Part shown: in pieces, positions 6,418-14,020 of the stretch
Numbering within the stretch: position 1 is the first letter of the stretch
Layout: each line of letters opens with the position of its first letter
Program-made: the position numbers and the translations under genes
Notes under the pieces: generated by a model
Seen by the model: the letters and a program-made list of their open reading frames with translations, nothing else
Databases searched by the model: none
What the model was told of the DNA's origin: nothing
NCBI GenBank assembly: GCA_958433005.1
Contig: CAUAWV010000018.1
Location: 1 to 40,986, forward strand
DNA length: 40,986 bases
Reading direction: 5' to 3'
Source: an uncultured Collinsella sp.
Lineage (GTDB): Bacteria; Actinomycetota; Coriobacteriia; Coriobacteriales; Coriobacteriaceae

Positions 6418-7308
6418 TTATCGCCTCCAGGAGCGGGCGATTTCCTGGTAGCGGCGCGCAGCGAGGCTGCCACGTTGCCAGATCAGGCGAAAGTCGTGCT
6501 CGACAAAGAAGTCGCTTGGGGTGATGTCGCGCAGCTCGCCCTGATCGAGCTCGCGCTCAACCGCTGCGCGGTACAAAAACGTAATGCCAGTCCCCGCCCG
6601 GACGCACAGCTTGATGGCGGGGATGCTGGCGACCTCGAACGTGCCTGCGAAGTCGTCAAGATCGAGGTCGCGCGCGGCGAGGTGCTTCTCTAGGATCTCG
6701 CGCGTGCCCGACCCCGCTTCGCGTAGGATGAGCCTGCGGTCGAGTAGGCTGGCCATGGATACCGGCTTATAGGACGCGTCGAACTCATCTGCGCTCCCAA
6801 CAGCTACATAGCGCTCGCGCGATACCGGGGCGGAGTCGAAGAGGGCCCTGTTAAAGGATCCTTCTACCAAGGCGAAATCAATAGTACCGGCCTCCAGGCC
6901 TTCCACAAGCTCCTGCGTGTTGCCAACGCTCATCTGCACCATCTCGTCGGGATGTTTTGCCATATGGCGGGCGAGTACGCGGGGAATCCAATAGTCGCAG
7001 ATGGTGCGCGTGCAGCCAAAACGCAGGGGAGCCTTGGCGGGCTGCTCCAGCGTTAGGGCTTTCGCTTGCGCCTTGAGCCTCGTCTCATCGTTCTCCATTG
7101 TTTCGAGCGCTCGAAACAGCATCGCCCCCGCTTGCGTGAGCTCGCCGCGCCGGCCGCCCTTGTGGAAGAGGGCGCACCCGTAATGCGCCTCGAGCTGCCG
7201 GATATGCTGCGATACGGCGGGCTGGGTGATATGGAGCTCCGCTGCCGCCTGCGTGAAGCTGCCCAGCCTGCAGACCGTCAAGAACGTATGGGTGCGGTAA
7301 TCCAGCAC
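6418..7308 (-). CDS. LysR-family transcriptional regulator (YeiE-like by context)
   Basis: The protein is 296 aa from GTG 7308 (MLDYRTHTF...), preceded by AGGAG with 5-6 bp spacing; a TTG at 7326 lacks a site. Residues 5-65 are the winged-helix domain with the AAAELHITQPAVSQHI recognition helix. The rest is a type 2 periplasmic-binding-protein effector domain. It is transcribed divergently from the YeiH-family gene, as yeiE and yeiH are in enterobacteria, so it probably controls that transporter and itself through the 217-bp shared region. The effector is unknown; YeiE responds to sulfite in E. coli. Confidence 0.9.
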   Translation of the reverse strand: MLDYRTHTFLTVCRLGSFTQAAAELHITQPAVSQHIRQLEAHYGCALFHKGGRRGELTQAGAMLFRALETMENDETRLKAQAKALTLEQPAKAPLRFGCTRTICDYWIPRVLARHMAKHPDEMVQMSVGNTQELVEGLEAGTIDFALVEGSFNRALFDSAPVSRERYVAVGSADEFDASYKPVSMASLLDRRLILREAGSGTREILEKHLAARDLDLDDFAGTFEVASIPAIKLCVRAGTGITFLYRAAVERELDQGELRDITPSDFFVEHDFRLIWQRGSLAARRYQEIARSWRR

Positions 7309-7332
7309 GTTGACTCCTATGCTCAAGAATCA

Positions 7333-7369
7333 TCTATAACATCGTCCATATATAACAAATACTTATAGA
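7333..7369. promoter_or_regulatory. Inverted repeat in the LysR/YeiH divergent region
   Basis: TCTATAA (7333-7339) and TTATAGA (7363-7369) form a perfect 7-bp inverted repeat in an AT-rich stretch right next to the LysR start. LysR regulators bind AT-rich interrupted dyads in such positions, so this is a candidate operator. It is not tested. Confidence 0.4.
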
Positions 7370-7525
7370 GTGATAACCAATAGGGTGAAAAGAATTATAA
7401 GCCAAGGTAGTACTATCGCTATGCATTCAATCTTGGCTGTTTGCCGAGAGAGATTTGGGTTTATGTCGTAGGCGGCGGAGCGGTTCCGCGCATGCAGGGA
7501 CGGCGCGTATAGAGAGGAAGAAGAT

Positions 7526-8581
7526 ATGGCGGAAAGAACGTGGGACAAGGTTCAAGATAGCTGGAGGGGCGTGGCGCTATGCCTGCTTATCGCTCTGCCG
7601 GCATGGTTTTTGGGCAAGCGCTTCGACGTGATCGGCGGGCCGGTCTTCGCCATCCTCATCGGTATGGTGCTGGCGCTGTTTATTAAGGACGACGCGGCGT
7701 TGCCGTTTGCGCCCGGTATCAAGTTCACCTCTAAGAAGATCTTGCAGTACGCGGTTATCCTGTTGGGCTTTGGCCTCAACCTTTCCCAGATCGCGCGCGT
7801 GGGCGCCCGTTCGCTGCCCATTATCGTGGCGACTATCACCACGTCGCTGGTGATTTCTTTCGCCCTGCATCGCGCCCTCAAGATCCCCACCAAGATTTCC
7901 ACTCTGGTGGGCGTGGGGTCGTCAATCTGCGGCGGCTCGGCAATCGCGGCGACCGCTCCGGTTATCGATGCGGACGATGAGGAGATCGCGCAGGCCATCA
8001 GCGTCATCTTCTTGTTCAACATCATCGCCGCGCTTATTTTCCCGGCTCTTGGCGGCATGCTTGGCCTTTCAAACGAGGGCTTTGGCCTGTTTGCCGGCAC
8101 CGCCGTCAACGACACCTCGTCCGTAACCGCCGCCGCTGCCGCGTGGGACGGCATACACCCTGGCGCCAATACGTTGGACGAGGCGACCATTGTGAAGCTC
8201 ACCCGCACGCTCGCCATCATCCCCATCACGCTGGCGCTGGCATTTTGGCAGGTTCACAAGGCCAAGCGCGCCGCCGCGAACGGCGAGGGCGGCGAAGCTG
8301 CGGGCACGTTCGATATCAAGAAGATCTTCCCCTTCTTTATCCTCTTCTTTGTGCTTGCCAGCGTGATCACCACGGTCTTCGCGCTACCTGCGGGCGTGAC
8401 CGCGCCCATAAAGGAGCTCTCCAAGTTCTTCATTGTTATGGCTATGGCGGCGATTGGTTTCAACACCAATATAGTCAAGCTGGTTAAGACGGGCGGCAAA
8501 CCCATCTTTATGGGTCTGTGCTGCTGGATCGGCATCGCTCTGGCGAGCCTGGGCATGCAGCATCTGCTTGGCATTTGGTAG
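7526..8581 (+). CDS. yeiH: YeiH family putative sulfate/sulfite exporter
   Basis: The protein is 351 aa with about ten hydrophobic helices. ATG 7526 follows AGAGGAAG. Family hallmarks are GFGLNLSQI near residue 81, VGSSICGGSAIAATAPVI (130-147), and a GTAVNDTSSVTAAAA segment (190-205). A long loop precedes the last four helices, ending AAIGFNTNI. The UPF0324/YeiH family is annotated as a putative sulfate exporter; direct transport evidence is thin. The divergent LysR gene likely regulates it, and a clear terminator follows. Confidence 0.9.
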   Translation: MAERTWDKVQDSWRGVALCLLIALPAWFLGKRFDVIGGPVFAILIGMVLALFIKDDAALPFAPGIKFTSKKILQYAVILLGFGLNLSQIARVGARSLPIIVATITTSLVISFALHRALKIPTKISTLVGVGSSICGGSAIAATAPVIDADDEEIAQAISVIFLFNIIAALIFPALGGMLGLSNEGFGLFAGTAVNDTSSVTAAAAAWDGIHPGANTLDEATIVKLTRTLAIIPITLALAFWQVHKAKRAAANGEGGEAAGTFDIKKIFPFFILFFVLASVITTVFALPAGVTAPIKELSKFFIVMAMAAIGFNTNIVKLVKTGGKPIFMGLCCWIGIALASLGMQHLLGIW

Positions 8582-8621
8582 GCTATTGTCTTTAAAAGGA
8601 AAAAAGCATCGCGCGTTCTGC

Positions 8622-8658
8622 GCCTCGAAATCTCAGAAGGGGTTTCGAGGCGTTTTTT
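8622..8658 (+). terminator. Rho-independent terminator of the YeiH gene
   Basis: GCCTCGAAA (8622-8630) pairs with TTTCGAGGC (8643-8651), followed by G and six T. It lies 40 bp after the stop codon. Confidence 0.85.
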
Positions 8659-8770
8659 AGGGCGGCGGATTAGCATTCTGAGTGCAACGGCATGGGGCCC
8701 GCTCACGAGCGTGGCGCACTCCCGGGGGCTACGATGTTGGCTGTCTAGGTCAACGTCGGAGCGAGGGGAC

Positions 8771-9208
8771 ATGCGCCGCTACAGGCATCTTAGCGCCGAG
8801 GAGCGCGACAGGATAGCGGAGATGCACGCGAGGCATGAGGGGGTCTCGGCTATCGCCGCTGCGATAGGCAGGAACAAGTCCACGGTGAGCAGGGAGATCG
8901 CCAGGAACGGCCGGAACGGGCGCTACGGGGCCATCGCCGCCCAGTCGCGCTCCGACGCCCGCCGCAAGGCCTGCAGGCCCCGCAAGAGGCTCTCCGACCC
9001 GGCCCTCGCGGCCGAGGTGCGCAGGCGCATCGTCGACGACCGCCGGTCGCCCGAGCAGATAGACGGCAGGTCCCGCCTCGAGCGCGGCGGGCGCTGCGTC
9101 GTGAGCTTCTCCACCATCTACCGTGCCGTGAACGCCGGCGAGCCCGCCTATTCCGAAGGGGGCATACGGGCGGTATCCGCCCGCTATGATTCTCGTAGTT
9201 CATCTTGA
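8771..9208 (+). pseudogene. IS30-family transposase, 3'-truncated
   Basis: From ATG 8771 the frame reads MRRYRHLSAEERDRIAEMHA, a helix-turn-helix with IAAAIGRNKSTVSREI, RRSPEQI and VVSFSTIYRAVNAG, the N-terminal third of an IS30 transposase. After about residue 128 the sequence stops matching (around 9150) and the frame runs 20 codons into unrelated sequence containing a GGGCGG-TAT-CCGCCC hairpin (9167-9183). The DDE catalytic domain is missing, so it is inactive. No matching right end is visible. Confidence 0.8.
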
Positions 9209-9432
9209 CCACGGGTTCATTTTAAGTAAGCAGTGCAGCTATGAGCTGAGGATAAAGCGCCACAGTGTGCCCCGCGCTCTCGACTTCTCGGTAGAAACGT
9301 GAGCCTTTGGTCAATGCATCTCAAGATTGAGCGATGGTTCCGCTTTTGATTTGGTGGCATGACGGAGTGCGACGGCATGGCATTGTCGCATCGCTGTGCT
9401 GTCGCAGCGCCAGACGTCTTCGTGGCCGCCGT
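9209..9432. other. Intergenic remnant region
   Basis: No gene is seen. TGCGAC and GTCGCA (about 9367-9391) form a small hairpin that could end the minus-strand DUF6508 transcript. The rest appears to be debris next to the truncated IS30. Confidence 0.4.
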
Positions 9433-9777
9433 TCAGCCCTCGTCGAGCTCCTTCAGCCGGAAGAGGCAGCGGTCCAGAAACCCGCTCCTGGCTTGCGCGG
9501 CAAGGAGTCCGTCGCAGAAGCGGTCGCCACGAACGCACCACGTGATGCATGCACGTATCAGGTCAATGTCCCCATGGTCGATGTCGCAGCTGTCTATGCC
9601 TTCCGAGGTGTCGATGCCATGGCGTTCAAGCGTCTCGAAGTAGCTGGTGTCCGCGAACCCGTCCAGTTCATAGAAATCGTCGACGAAATCCTCGAGTCCG
9701 AGCGTCCCGCCCCCAAGCTCGACATTCATGTTTCTGTCCTCCAGCTTGCCAGCGTGCTTGGTTAGTCTTTCGAACAT
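9433..9777 (-). CDS. DUF6508-like protein, partner of the DUF262 gene
   Basis: This acidic 114-aa protein starts at ATG 9777. Its ribosome binding site AAGGAG overlaps the stop codon of the upstream DUF262 gene, so the two are translationally coupled. The second half, with DIDLIRACITWCVRGDRFCDGL and a terminal helix FRLKELDE, matches my memory of DUF6508 proteins (IR...T..VR.ERF..G). No catalytic motif is evident and the function is unknown. The tight coupling suggests it works with, or restrains, the DUF262/DUF1524 protein, but DUF6508 proteins also occur alone. Confidence 0.7.
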   Translation of the reverse strand: MFERLTKHAGKLEDRNMNVELGGGTLGLEDFVDDFYELDGFADTSYFETLERHGIDTSEGIDSCDIDHGDIDLIRACITWCVRGDRFCDGLLAAQARSGFLDRCLFRLKELDEG

Positions 9778-9786
9778 GTTCGCTCC

Positions 9787-11520
9787 TTAGCTCAAAAGTC
9801 CGTTGTCGCCCAGGTAGTCCACGAAGGCATCGATGATCTGAGCCGTGCGAGTCGCGATGTCTATTTCGGTGAAGTCTCCCATGACTTGTGTCAGGCGCTT
9901 GAGTTCCGCGATCTTTGTTCCGGCTTTGCGCTTGCCATTGCCGTCGGTGTATCCCTCATAGTACTTGCGTTTATCGCAGAATCTGTAGTCGGCCGCGCGG
10001 ATGTTTACACGCTTCTCGAGCAGCGCCTTGTTACCCAGCGCCTCCAGGTTGGATTGGTCGACGAGCGGGTCTACCTCGTTGCGCTTCTTGGCATAGATGT
10101 GCTCAATTTCGAGCGTAGTGTCTAGGTCCATGAGTGGTTGATCTGGGTCTGCGTACGCCCACCAAGTGAGCATGGACTTCGTTACAGGCCTGCCGTTGGT
10201 GAACACGTAGGTTCGGAATCGCTCAGCAATATTTGCGCGATTGAAGTGGTGGTTGGGAAACTCCACCGGGCGGTGCTCCACGATGTTGATCATCTCGGGA
10301 TACACTGGCGAACGCAGCGCATTTACGCCGGGACGCTCAATGGCGTAGGCGAGAACGAATGCCGTGATCTTGTTTAGAAAGCCGTAGAGTGCCTCGTCAT
10401 CGAGGACACTTTTGCTGTCGCGGTTGGCAAGGAACCAGACGCTTAGCAGATAGGTCCACATGCCGTTGGGGGCGTAGTTCAGCACGAAGAGCCTGCGGAG
10501 CACGCGCTCGCTGAACCCTTCCTGCGCGTCGACGCGTTTCCAGAAGCCGAGCAGCGCCTCGAGATCGTCGAGCGTGGCGTCCTCCTTGAGCATGGCGTAG
10601 CCATCGGCACCGAAGAAGTCGCGCAACGATGCGGTGGTCGTGTCGCGGATGCCTTTCTTCGCGCGGCGGTAGTACATATAGCGCGTAAATAGCTCATCGG
10701 TTGGTGTACCGCGCATGGGCCGGAAGATAGCGTTCGCTCCCTCCTCGAGCGCCTTCCAGCGACGGATGAACTCGTCCTTGCGCCCCGTGTCGGAATAATG
10801 CTTGTAGAACTGGCTTTTGAAGATGTCGGCATCCGAGAGAGGCAGCCCTCGGTCGTTTAGAGTCGAGAAGATGCGTAGCGCGGTGTCCTGCGACTCCGCT
10901 TCAATGGGTAACAGTATCACATTGTTGATGACGCGTGTGGCCATGTAGACGGTGTAGGTGGGCCACTCGCTCACCAGTTGTTCAATTTTCCTCTGGAAGA
11001 AAGCGAAGTTGCGGGCATAAGCGCTCTTCCAGCCATCGCCTACGTTGCCCTCTCGTAAAATCTCGAGGAATTCATTCTTGTCGTTGTCCGATGCAACCTC
11101 GGAGTCGATCTTGAGGCGCTCCATGTCGGGCTCGTCGAACTCGTCGGTTTTCCATACACAACGGGCGATTGCCTCGCGCATCTTCACAGACTGCTTATCC
11201 TTCATGTTGGTGAACTTGTCGTAGAACGCGCGGAGCAGCAGCATGATGGTGGTGAGGCGCTGCTGGCCGTCAATGATCTCAAGTTGGCCAGAGAGGTTCT
11301 TAAAGGTGACGATGGGCCCTAGAAAGTATTCGTCGTTTTCGCTGTCGAAACGCTCGTAGTCATCGCCTGGAAAAGCGAACGAGAACAGGTCATCCCACAG
11401 CGTTGCGCATTCATCCTCGCCCCAGGCGTAGGGCCTCTGGTAGTCGGGGATGAGGAAGTCTGATCGCTTATCGGTGAGAAGATCGCGAATCGATCGCTGG
11501 TCGATGTTGAGCTTGGACAT
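9787..11520 (-). CDS. DUF262 and DUF1524 (HNH) protein, GmrSD-like type IV restriction candidate
   Basis: The protein is 577 aa from ATG 11520, preceded by GGAAGG with 8-bp spacing; the open frame extends further upstream but without signal. The N-terminal DUF262 (ParB-like NTPase) domain has IPDYQRPYAW (24-33) and DGQQRLTT (84-91). The C-terminal DUF1524 domain has EIEHI (471-475) and a later Asn-Leu..LGN, an HNH-type nuclease layout. Single-chain proteins of this architecture include GmrSD, which cuts DNA carrying glucosylated hydroxymethylcytosine, so phage defence is likely. Substrate specificity cannot be read from sequence. It forms a two-gene unit with the DUF6508 gene. A TATAAT box lies at 11561-11566 upstream. 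Confidence 0.88.
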   Translation of the reverse strand: MSKLNIDQRSIRDLLTDKRSDFLIPDYQRPYAWGEDECATLWDDLFSFAFPGDDYERFDSENDEYFLGPIVTFKNLSGQLEIIDGQQRLTTIMLLLRAFYDKFTNMKDKQSVKMREAIARCVWKTDEFDEPDMERLKIDSEVASDNDKNEFLEILREGNVGDGWKSAYARNFAFFQRKIEQLVSEWPTYTVYMATRVINNVILLPIEAESQDTALRIFSTLNDRGLPLSDADIFKSQFYKHYSDTGRKDEFIRRWKALEEGANAIFRPMRGTPTDELFTRYMYYRRAKKGIRDTTTASLRDFFGADGYAMLKEDATLDDLEALLGFWKRVDAQEGFSERVLRRLFVLNYAPNGMWTYLLSVWFLANRDSKSVLDDEALYGFLNKITAFVLAYAIERPGVNALRSPVYPEMINIVEHRPVEFPNHHFNRANIAERFRTYVFTNGRPVTKSMLTWWAYADPDQPLMDLDTTLEIEHIYAKKRNEVDPLVDQSNLEALGNKALLEKRVNIRAADYRFCDKRKYYEGYTDGNGKRKAGTKIAELKRLTQVMGDFTEIDIATRTAQIIDAFVDYLGDNGLLS

Positions 11521-11560
11521 GAGCTGTACCTTCCGCGCAGGAACAATCAAGATGACACGG

Positions 11561-11566
11561 ATTATA
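11561..11566 (-). promoter_or_regulatory. Probable -10 box of the DUF262 operon
   Basis: TATAAT on the minus strand lies 41 bp upstream of the DUF262 start. No good -35 hexamer is seen at standard spacing, so it may need an activator or be fortuitous. Confidence 0.4.
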
Positions 11567-11662
11567 TCGCCGAAGTCGTCATTCGCTCCATTGCTGAGAG
11601 TTATTGAATCTAGCAACCTCTGGCCAACCCTTACGGTTTCATGTCGTGATCCATATCGGCGC

Positions 11663-11691
11663 TGATCAATGCCCGTGATGCTTCTGCTTGC
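11663..11691 (-). pseudogene. Tiny yjdF 3'-end remnant
   Basis: GATCAATGCCC followed by GATGCTTCTGCTTGC recurs here and at 1547-1575 (the end of yjdF), with only a two-base difference in between. On the minus strand it would encode the KQKHRGH tail of YjdF and sequence past its stop. Only about 29 bp match, so it is a scar of a lost yjdF copy or of recombination between these accessory blocks. Confidence 0.45.
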
Positions 11692-11807
11692 ACCTTCTTT
11701 GGAGGGCACGAACGAGAGATGCGGTCTACAGACGACTGAATAGCTCCATTCGTTTTGGTTACAAGAAAACATGCTGCGCGCCTGCGGCATGAAGGAGAGG
11801 GAATCCT

Positions 11808-12338
11808 ATGAAAATCGTTGTATTGAGCGGCAGCCCGCGCAAGGGCGCCAATACCGACACCATGGTTGAGACGTTTGCCGAGACCGCGCGTGAGGGCGAC
11901 AATGCGGTCGAGGTCGTCCGCGTTGCCAGCAAGAAGATCGCCGGCTGCTTGGGATGCCAATACTGCTTCGCCCATGAGGGCGTCTGCGTGCAGAAGGATG
12001 ACATGGCCAACGTGATCGAGTCGCTGAAAGACACCGACATGGTTGTCTTCGCTTCGCCTATCTACTGGTTTGATATCACTGCACAGGAGAAGGCTGTCAT
12101 CGACCGCCTGTACGCCTTCGGTGCTACGGGCTTCCCGTTCACCAAGACGGCCCTTTTGCTCGATAGCCACAGCGAGGGCGTCTATGATGCGGCTATCGCT
12201 ATGTACAAGTCAGCCTGCGCGTACTGCAAGTGGGAGGACCAGGGCATTGTCACCATTAGCGGCATGACCGAGCGCGACAGCATGGCCTCCTCGCCCAAGC
12301 TGGAAAAGGTGCGAGAGCTCGCTCGCAAGCTCGCCTAA
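11808..12338 (+). CDS. Flavodoxin-fold NADPH-dependent FMN reductase / iron-sulfur flavoprotein-like
   Basis: The protein is 176 aa. ATG 11808 follows GGAGAGG. GSPRKGANT (8-16) is the FMN phosphate loop. SPIYWFDITAQ (about 82-92) matches the second FMN contact of this family. Cys 47, 50, 53 and 60 form CX2CX2CX6C, within the CX2CX2CX4-7C pattern of archaeal iron-sulfur flavoprotein Isf, so a 4Fe-4S cluster is possible. Many bacterial relatives are annotated simply as flavodoxin family or NADPH-dependent FMN reductase. It appears monocistronic, with only remnants around it. The electron acceptor is unknown. Confidence 0.85.
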   Translation: MKIVVLSGSPRKGANTDTMVETFAETAREGDNAVEVVRVASKKIAGCLGCQYCFAHEGVCVQKDDMANVIESLKDTDMVVFASPIYWFDITAQEKAVIDRLYAFGATGFPFTKTALLLDSHSEGVYDAAIAMYKSACAYCKWEDQGIVTISGMTERDSMASSPKLEKVRELARKLA

Positions 12339-12350
12339 GGGCTCGAAGAG

Positions 12351-12417
12351 CGCATGGCAATCAACACTAGTGGAAATGCTTGCTGTCCTTACCAAGAGGA
12401 ATGCTGATTGCCATGCG
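12351..12417. repeat. 13-bp inverted repeat pair
   Basis: CGCATGGCAATCA (12351-12363) and TGATTGCCATGCG (12405-12417) are perfect inverted repeats 41 bp apart, between the flavoprotein stop and the remnant at 12447. No T-run follows. It may be a terminator of the flavoprotein transcript or the ends of a miniature element. Confidence 0.5.
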
Positions 12418-12446
12418 TTGAAGTCCTTGCGGACAATCTTGGCGCG

Positions 12447-12620
12447 CTAGGAGGCCTTCTCGCTCAGGAACTCCTTGAACGCGGGGATGTCGAAGCCGAC
12501 GAGGCCACGTCCACGTTCCCCGATAACGCCGTCCTCGAGGAGGCGGCGTTTGTATTGACTTGCATAGTTGCTGGCGACGCCCATACGCTTGGCAATTTCT
12601 GAGACCCTGCTGGGGCCAGA
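12447..12620 (-). pseudogene. C-terminal remnant of an AAA-type ATP-binding protein
   Basis: On the minus strand a frame ending at TAG 12447-12449 reads GPSRVSEIAKRMGVASNYAS, QYKRRLLEDGVIGERGRG and a GFDIPAFKEFL end. This is the winged-helix tail common to a group of AAA ATPases in Coriobacteria and Bifidobacteria. About 57 codons remain. The ATPase core is gone, and the frame breaks near 12620. It lies just upstream of, and opposite to, an intact ATPase gene of a different family. Confidence 0.6.
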
Positions 12621-12642
12621 ATCGGGCAGAAGACTGTGAGTG

Positions 12643-12669
12643 AAAATCGGGAGTAGCGCTCCCGATTTT
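12643..12669. promoter_or_regulatory. Perfect 11-bp-arm palindrome overlapping the ATPase promoter
   Basis: AAAATCGGGAG (12643-12653) and CTCCCGATTTT (12659-12669) flank five bases. The right arm overlaps the first two bases of the -35 hexamer at 12668. A dyad in this place is well suited for repressor control of the AAA_14 gene. It could also be a terminator for rightward transcription. Confidence 0.55.
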
Positions 12670-12696
12670 GACCAATTAACGTTTGTACGAGATAAT
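12668..12696 (+). promoter_or_regulatory. Sigma-70-type promoter of the AAA_14 gene
   Basis: TTGACC (12668-12673), 17 bp, GATAAT (12691-12696) is close to consensus. The start codon is 26 bp downstream of the -10 box, giving a short leader with GGGAGG. Confidence 0.7.
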
Positions 12697-12721
12697 AGAC
12701 TCCATAACGGGAGGCGATTGT

Positions 12722-13930
12722 ATGTACATCGAGCGCGAAATTGAACAGACGATAGATTCGATGCTGGGACAGGGAAAAGTTGTCTTGGTGACCGGAGCGC
12801 GCCAAGTTGGGAAGACGACGGTTCTCAAGCAACATCTAGGCGACCGATTCGACTATGTTTCGATGGAGAACCCGCGGGATTATCTTCTTGCAAAAGAGGA
12901 CGCCGCCCTGTTTTTCGAGTCTCATGATCTGCCGATCATCATTGATGAGATTCAGCGAGTGCCTGAGCTTTTTTCTCCGGTGAAGTGGGTTGTCGATCAA
13001 TCAGAGGAGAAGGGACGAATCGTCCTCACGGGATCCCAGACATATCACCTTATGAAAGGGGTGAGCGAATCCTTGGCGGGGAGGATTAGAATTCTGGAGA
13101 TGCCCTCTTTAAGCTTGCGCGAACTCGTTGGTGGTCCCCAGGGCCCTCGTCCGTATATCCCCAAAAAGGTTTCCTTGGCCTCTAAGATGTCTTCGGGAAA
13201 TATTTGGAACATCATCCATAGGGGTTCGATGCCCGAACTGCAAGACCCAACTATCGATTGGGACTCCTATTATTCCGACTACGTTGCCGCATATCTCGAA
13301 CGCGATGTTCGCGATCTTGTAAACGTAAAGGATGAGGCGAAGTTCTACAGCTTTATGGTCGCGTGCGCAGCGAGAACGGGGCAACTGTTAAATGCCACCG
13401 ATATTGGAAACACCGTTGACGTCGACCGTAAGACGGTGAAGGCTTGGCTCTCGGTTTTGCAGGCGTCGAACATCGTTCGGATTGTCGAGCCCTTTTGGCC
13501 TAATGTCGATAAGCGTCTGACCAAGACCCCTAAGATATTCTTTATGGATACAGGTCTTGTTTGTCATCTAACGAGGTGGATAACGCCGGAGCAATTGCGC
13601 AATGGGGCCGCGGCGGGGCATATATTTGAGACGTTCGTTGTCTCGGAAATTTTGAAGAGCTTTATGAACACGGGGAAGAGCCTTCGCGACGTATGGTTCT
13701 ATCGAGACCAAAAGAAGCGCGAAATTGATTTGCTCATCCAAGAGGGCCATATTCTCCATCCCGTCGAGGTGAAGATGTCGGCCACGGTGGGCAAAGATGC
13801 GGTGAAGAATTTTTCCTGTCTCGAGGGCCTGACCGGCTATGAAATTGGGTTTGGACACGTTGTCTGCCAAACCCCGGATCCATACCTTATTACCAAGGAT
13901 GTCCAAGCGATTCCTGTGTGGGGCATATGA
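12722..13930 (+). CDS. AAA_14 / DUF4143 ATP-binding protein
   Basis: The protein is 402 aa. ATG 12722 follows GGGAGG at 7-bp spacing. Walker A is GARQVGKTT (25-33), Walker B IIIDEIQ (72-78), and an LTGSQ sensor sits near residue 105. The C-terminal DUF4143 region ends with KREIDLLI and PVEVKMS (around 342-363), an E-D..E-x-K arrangement like PD-(D/E)xK nuclease folds. These ATPases are common stand-alone genes in gut bacteria; their biological role is unresolved, and links to toxin-antitoxin or defence are only suggested. The promoter overlaps a palindrome, suggesting tight control. It is flanked by gene remnants and a terminator. Confidence 0.88.
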   Translation: MYIEREIEQTIDSMLGQGKVVLVTGARQVGKTTVLKQHLGDRFDYVSMENPRDYLLAKEDAALFFESHDLPIIIDEIQRVPELFSPVKWVVDQSEEKGRIVLTGSQTYHLMKGVSESLAGRIRILEMPSLSLRELVGGPQGPRPYIPKKVSLASKMSSGNIWNIIHRGSMPELQDPTIDWDSYYSDYVAAYLERDVRDLVNVKDEAKFYSFMVACAARTGQLLNATDIGNTVDVDRKTVKAWLSVLQASNIVRIVEPFWPNVDKRLTKTPKIFFMDTGLVCHLTRWITPEQLRNGAAAGHIFETFVVSEILKSFMNTGKSLRDVWFYRDQKKREIDLLIQEGHILHPVEVKMSATVGKDAVKNFSCLEGLTGYEIGFGHVVCQTPDPYLITKDVQAIPVWGI

Positions 13931-13947
13931 TATACGTTGCAACGAGC

Positions 13948-13992
13948 GGGGCACGGAGCGCGATGTTGCTGCGTTCCGGGCCCCACCGTTTT
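13948..13992 (+). terminator. Terminator between the convergent ATPase and topoisomerase genes
   Basis: GGGGCACGGAGCGC (13948-13961) pairs with GCGTTCCGGGCCCC (13971-13984) with one mismatch and a G-T pair, followed by ACCGTTTT. It may serve both converging genes. Confidence 0.65.
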
Positions 13993-14020
13993 AAGAGCTT
14001 ATGGCGGTTCTGCCGTTGTT

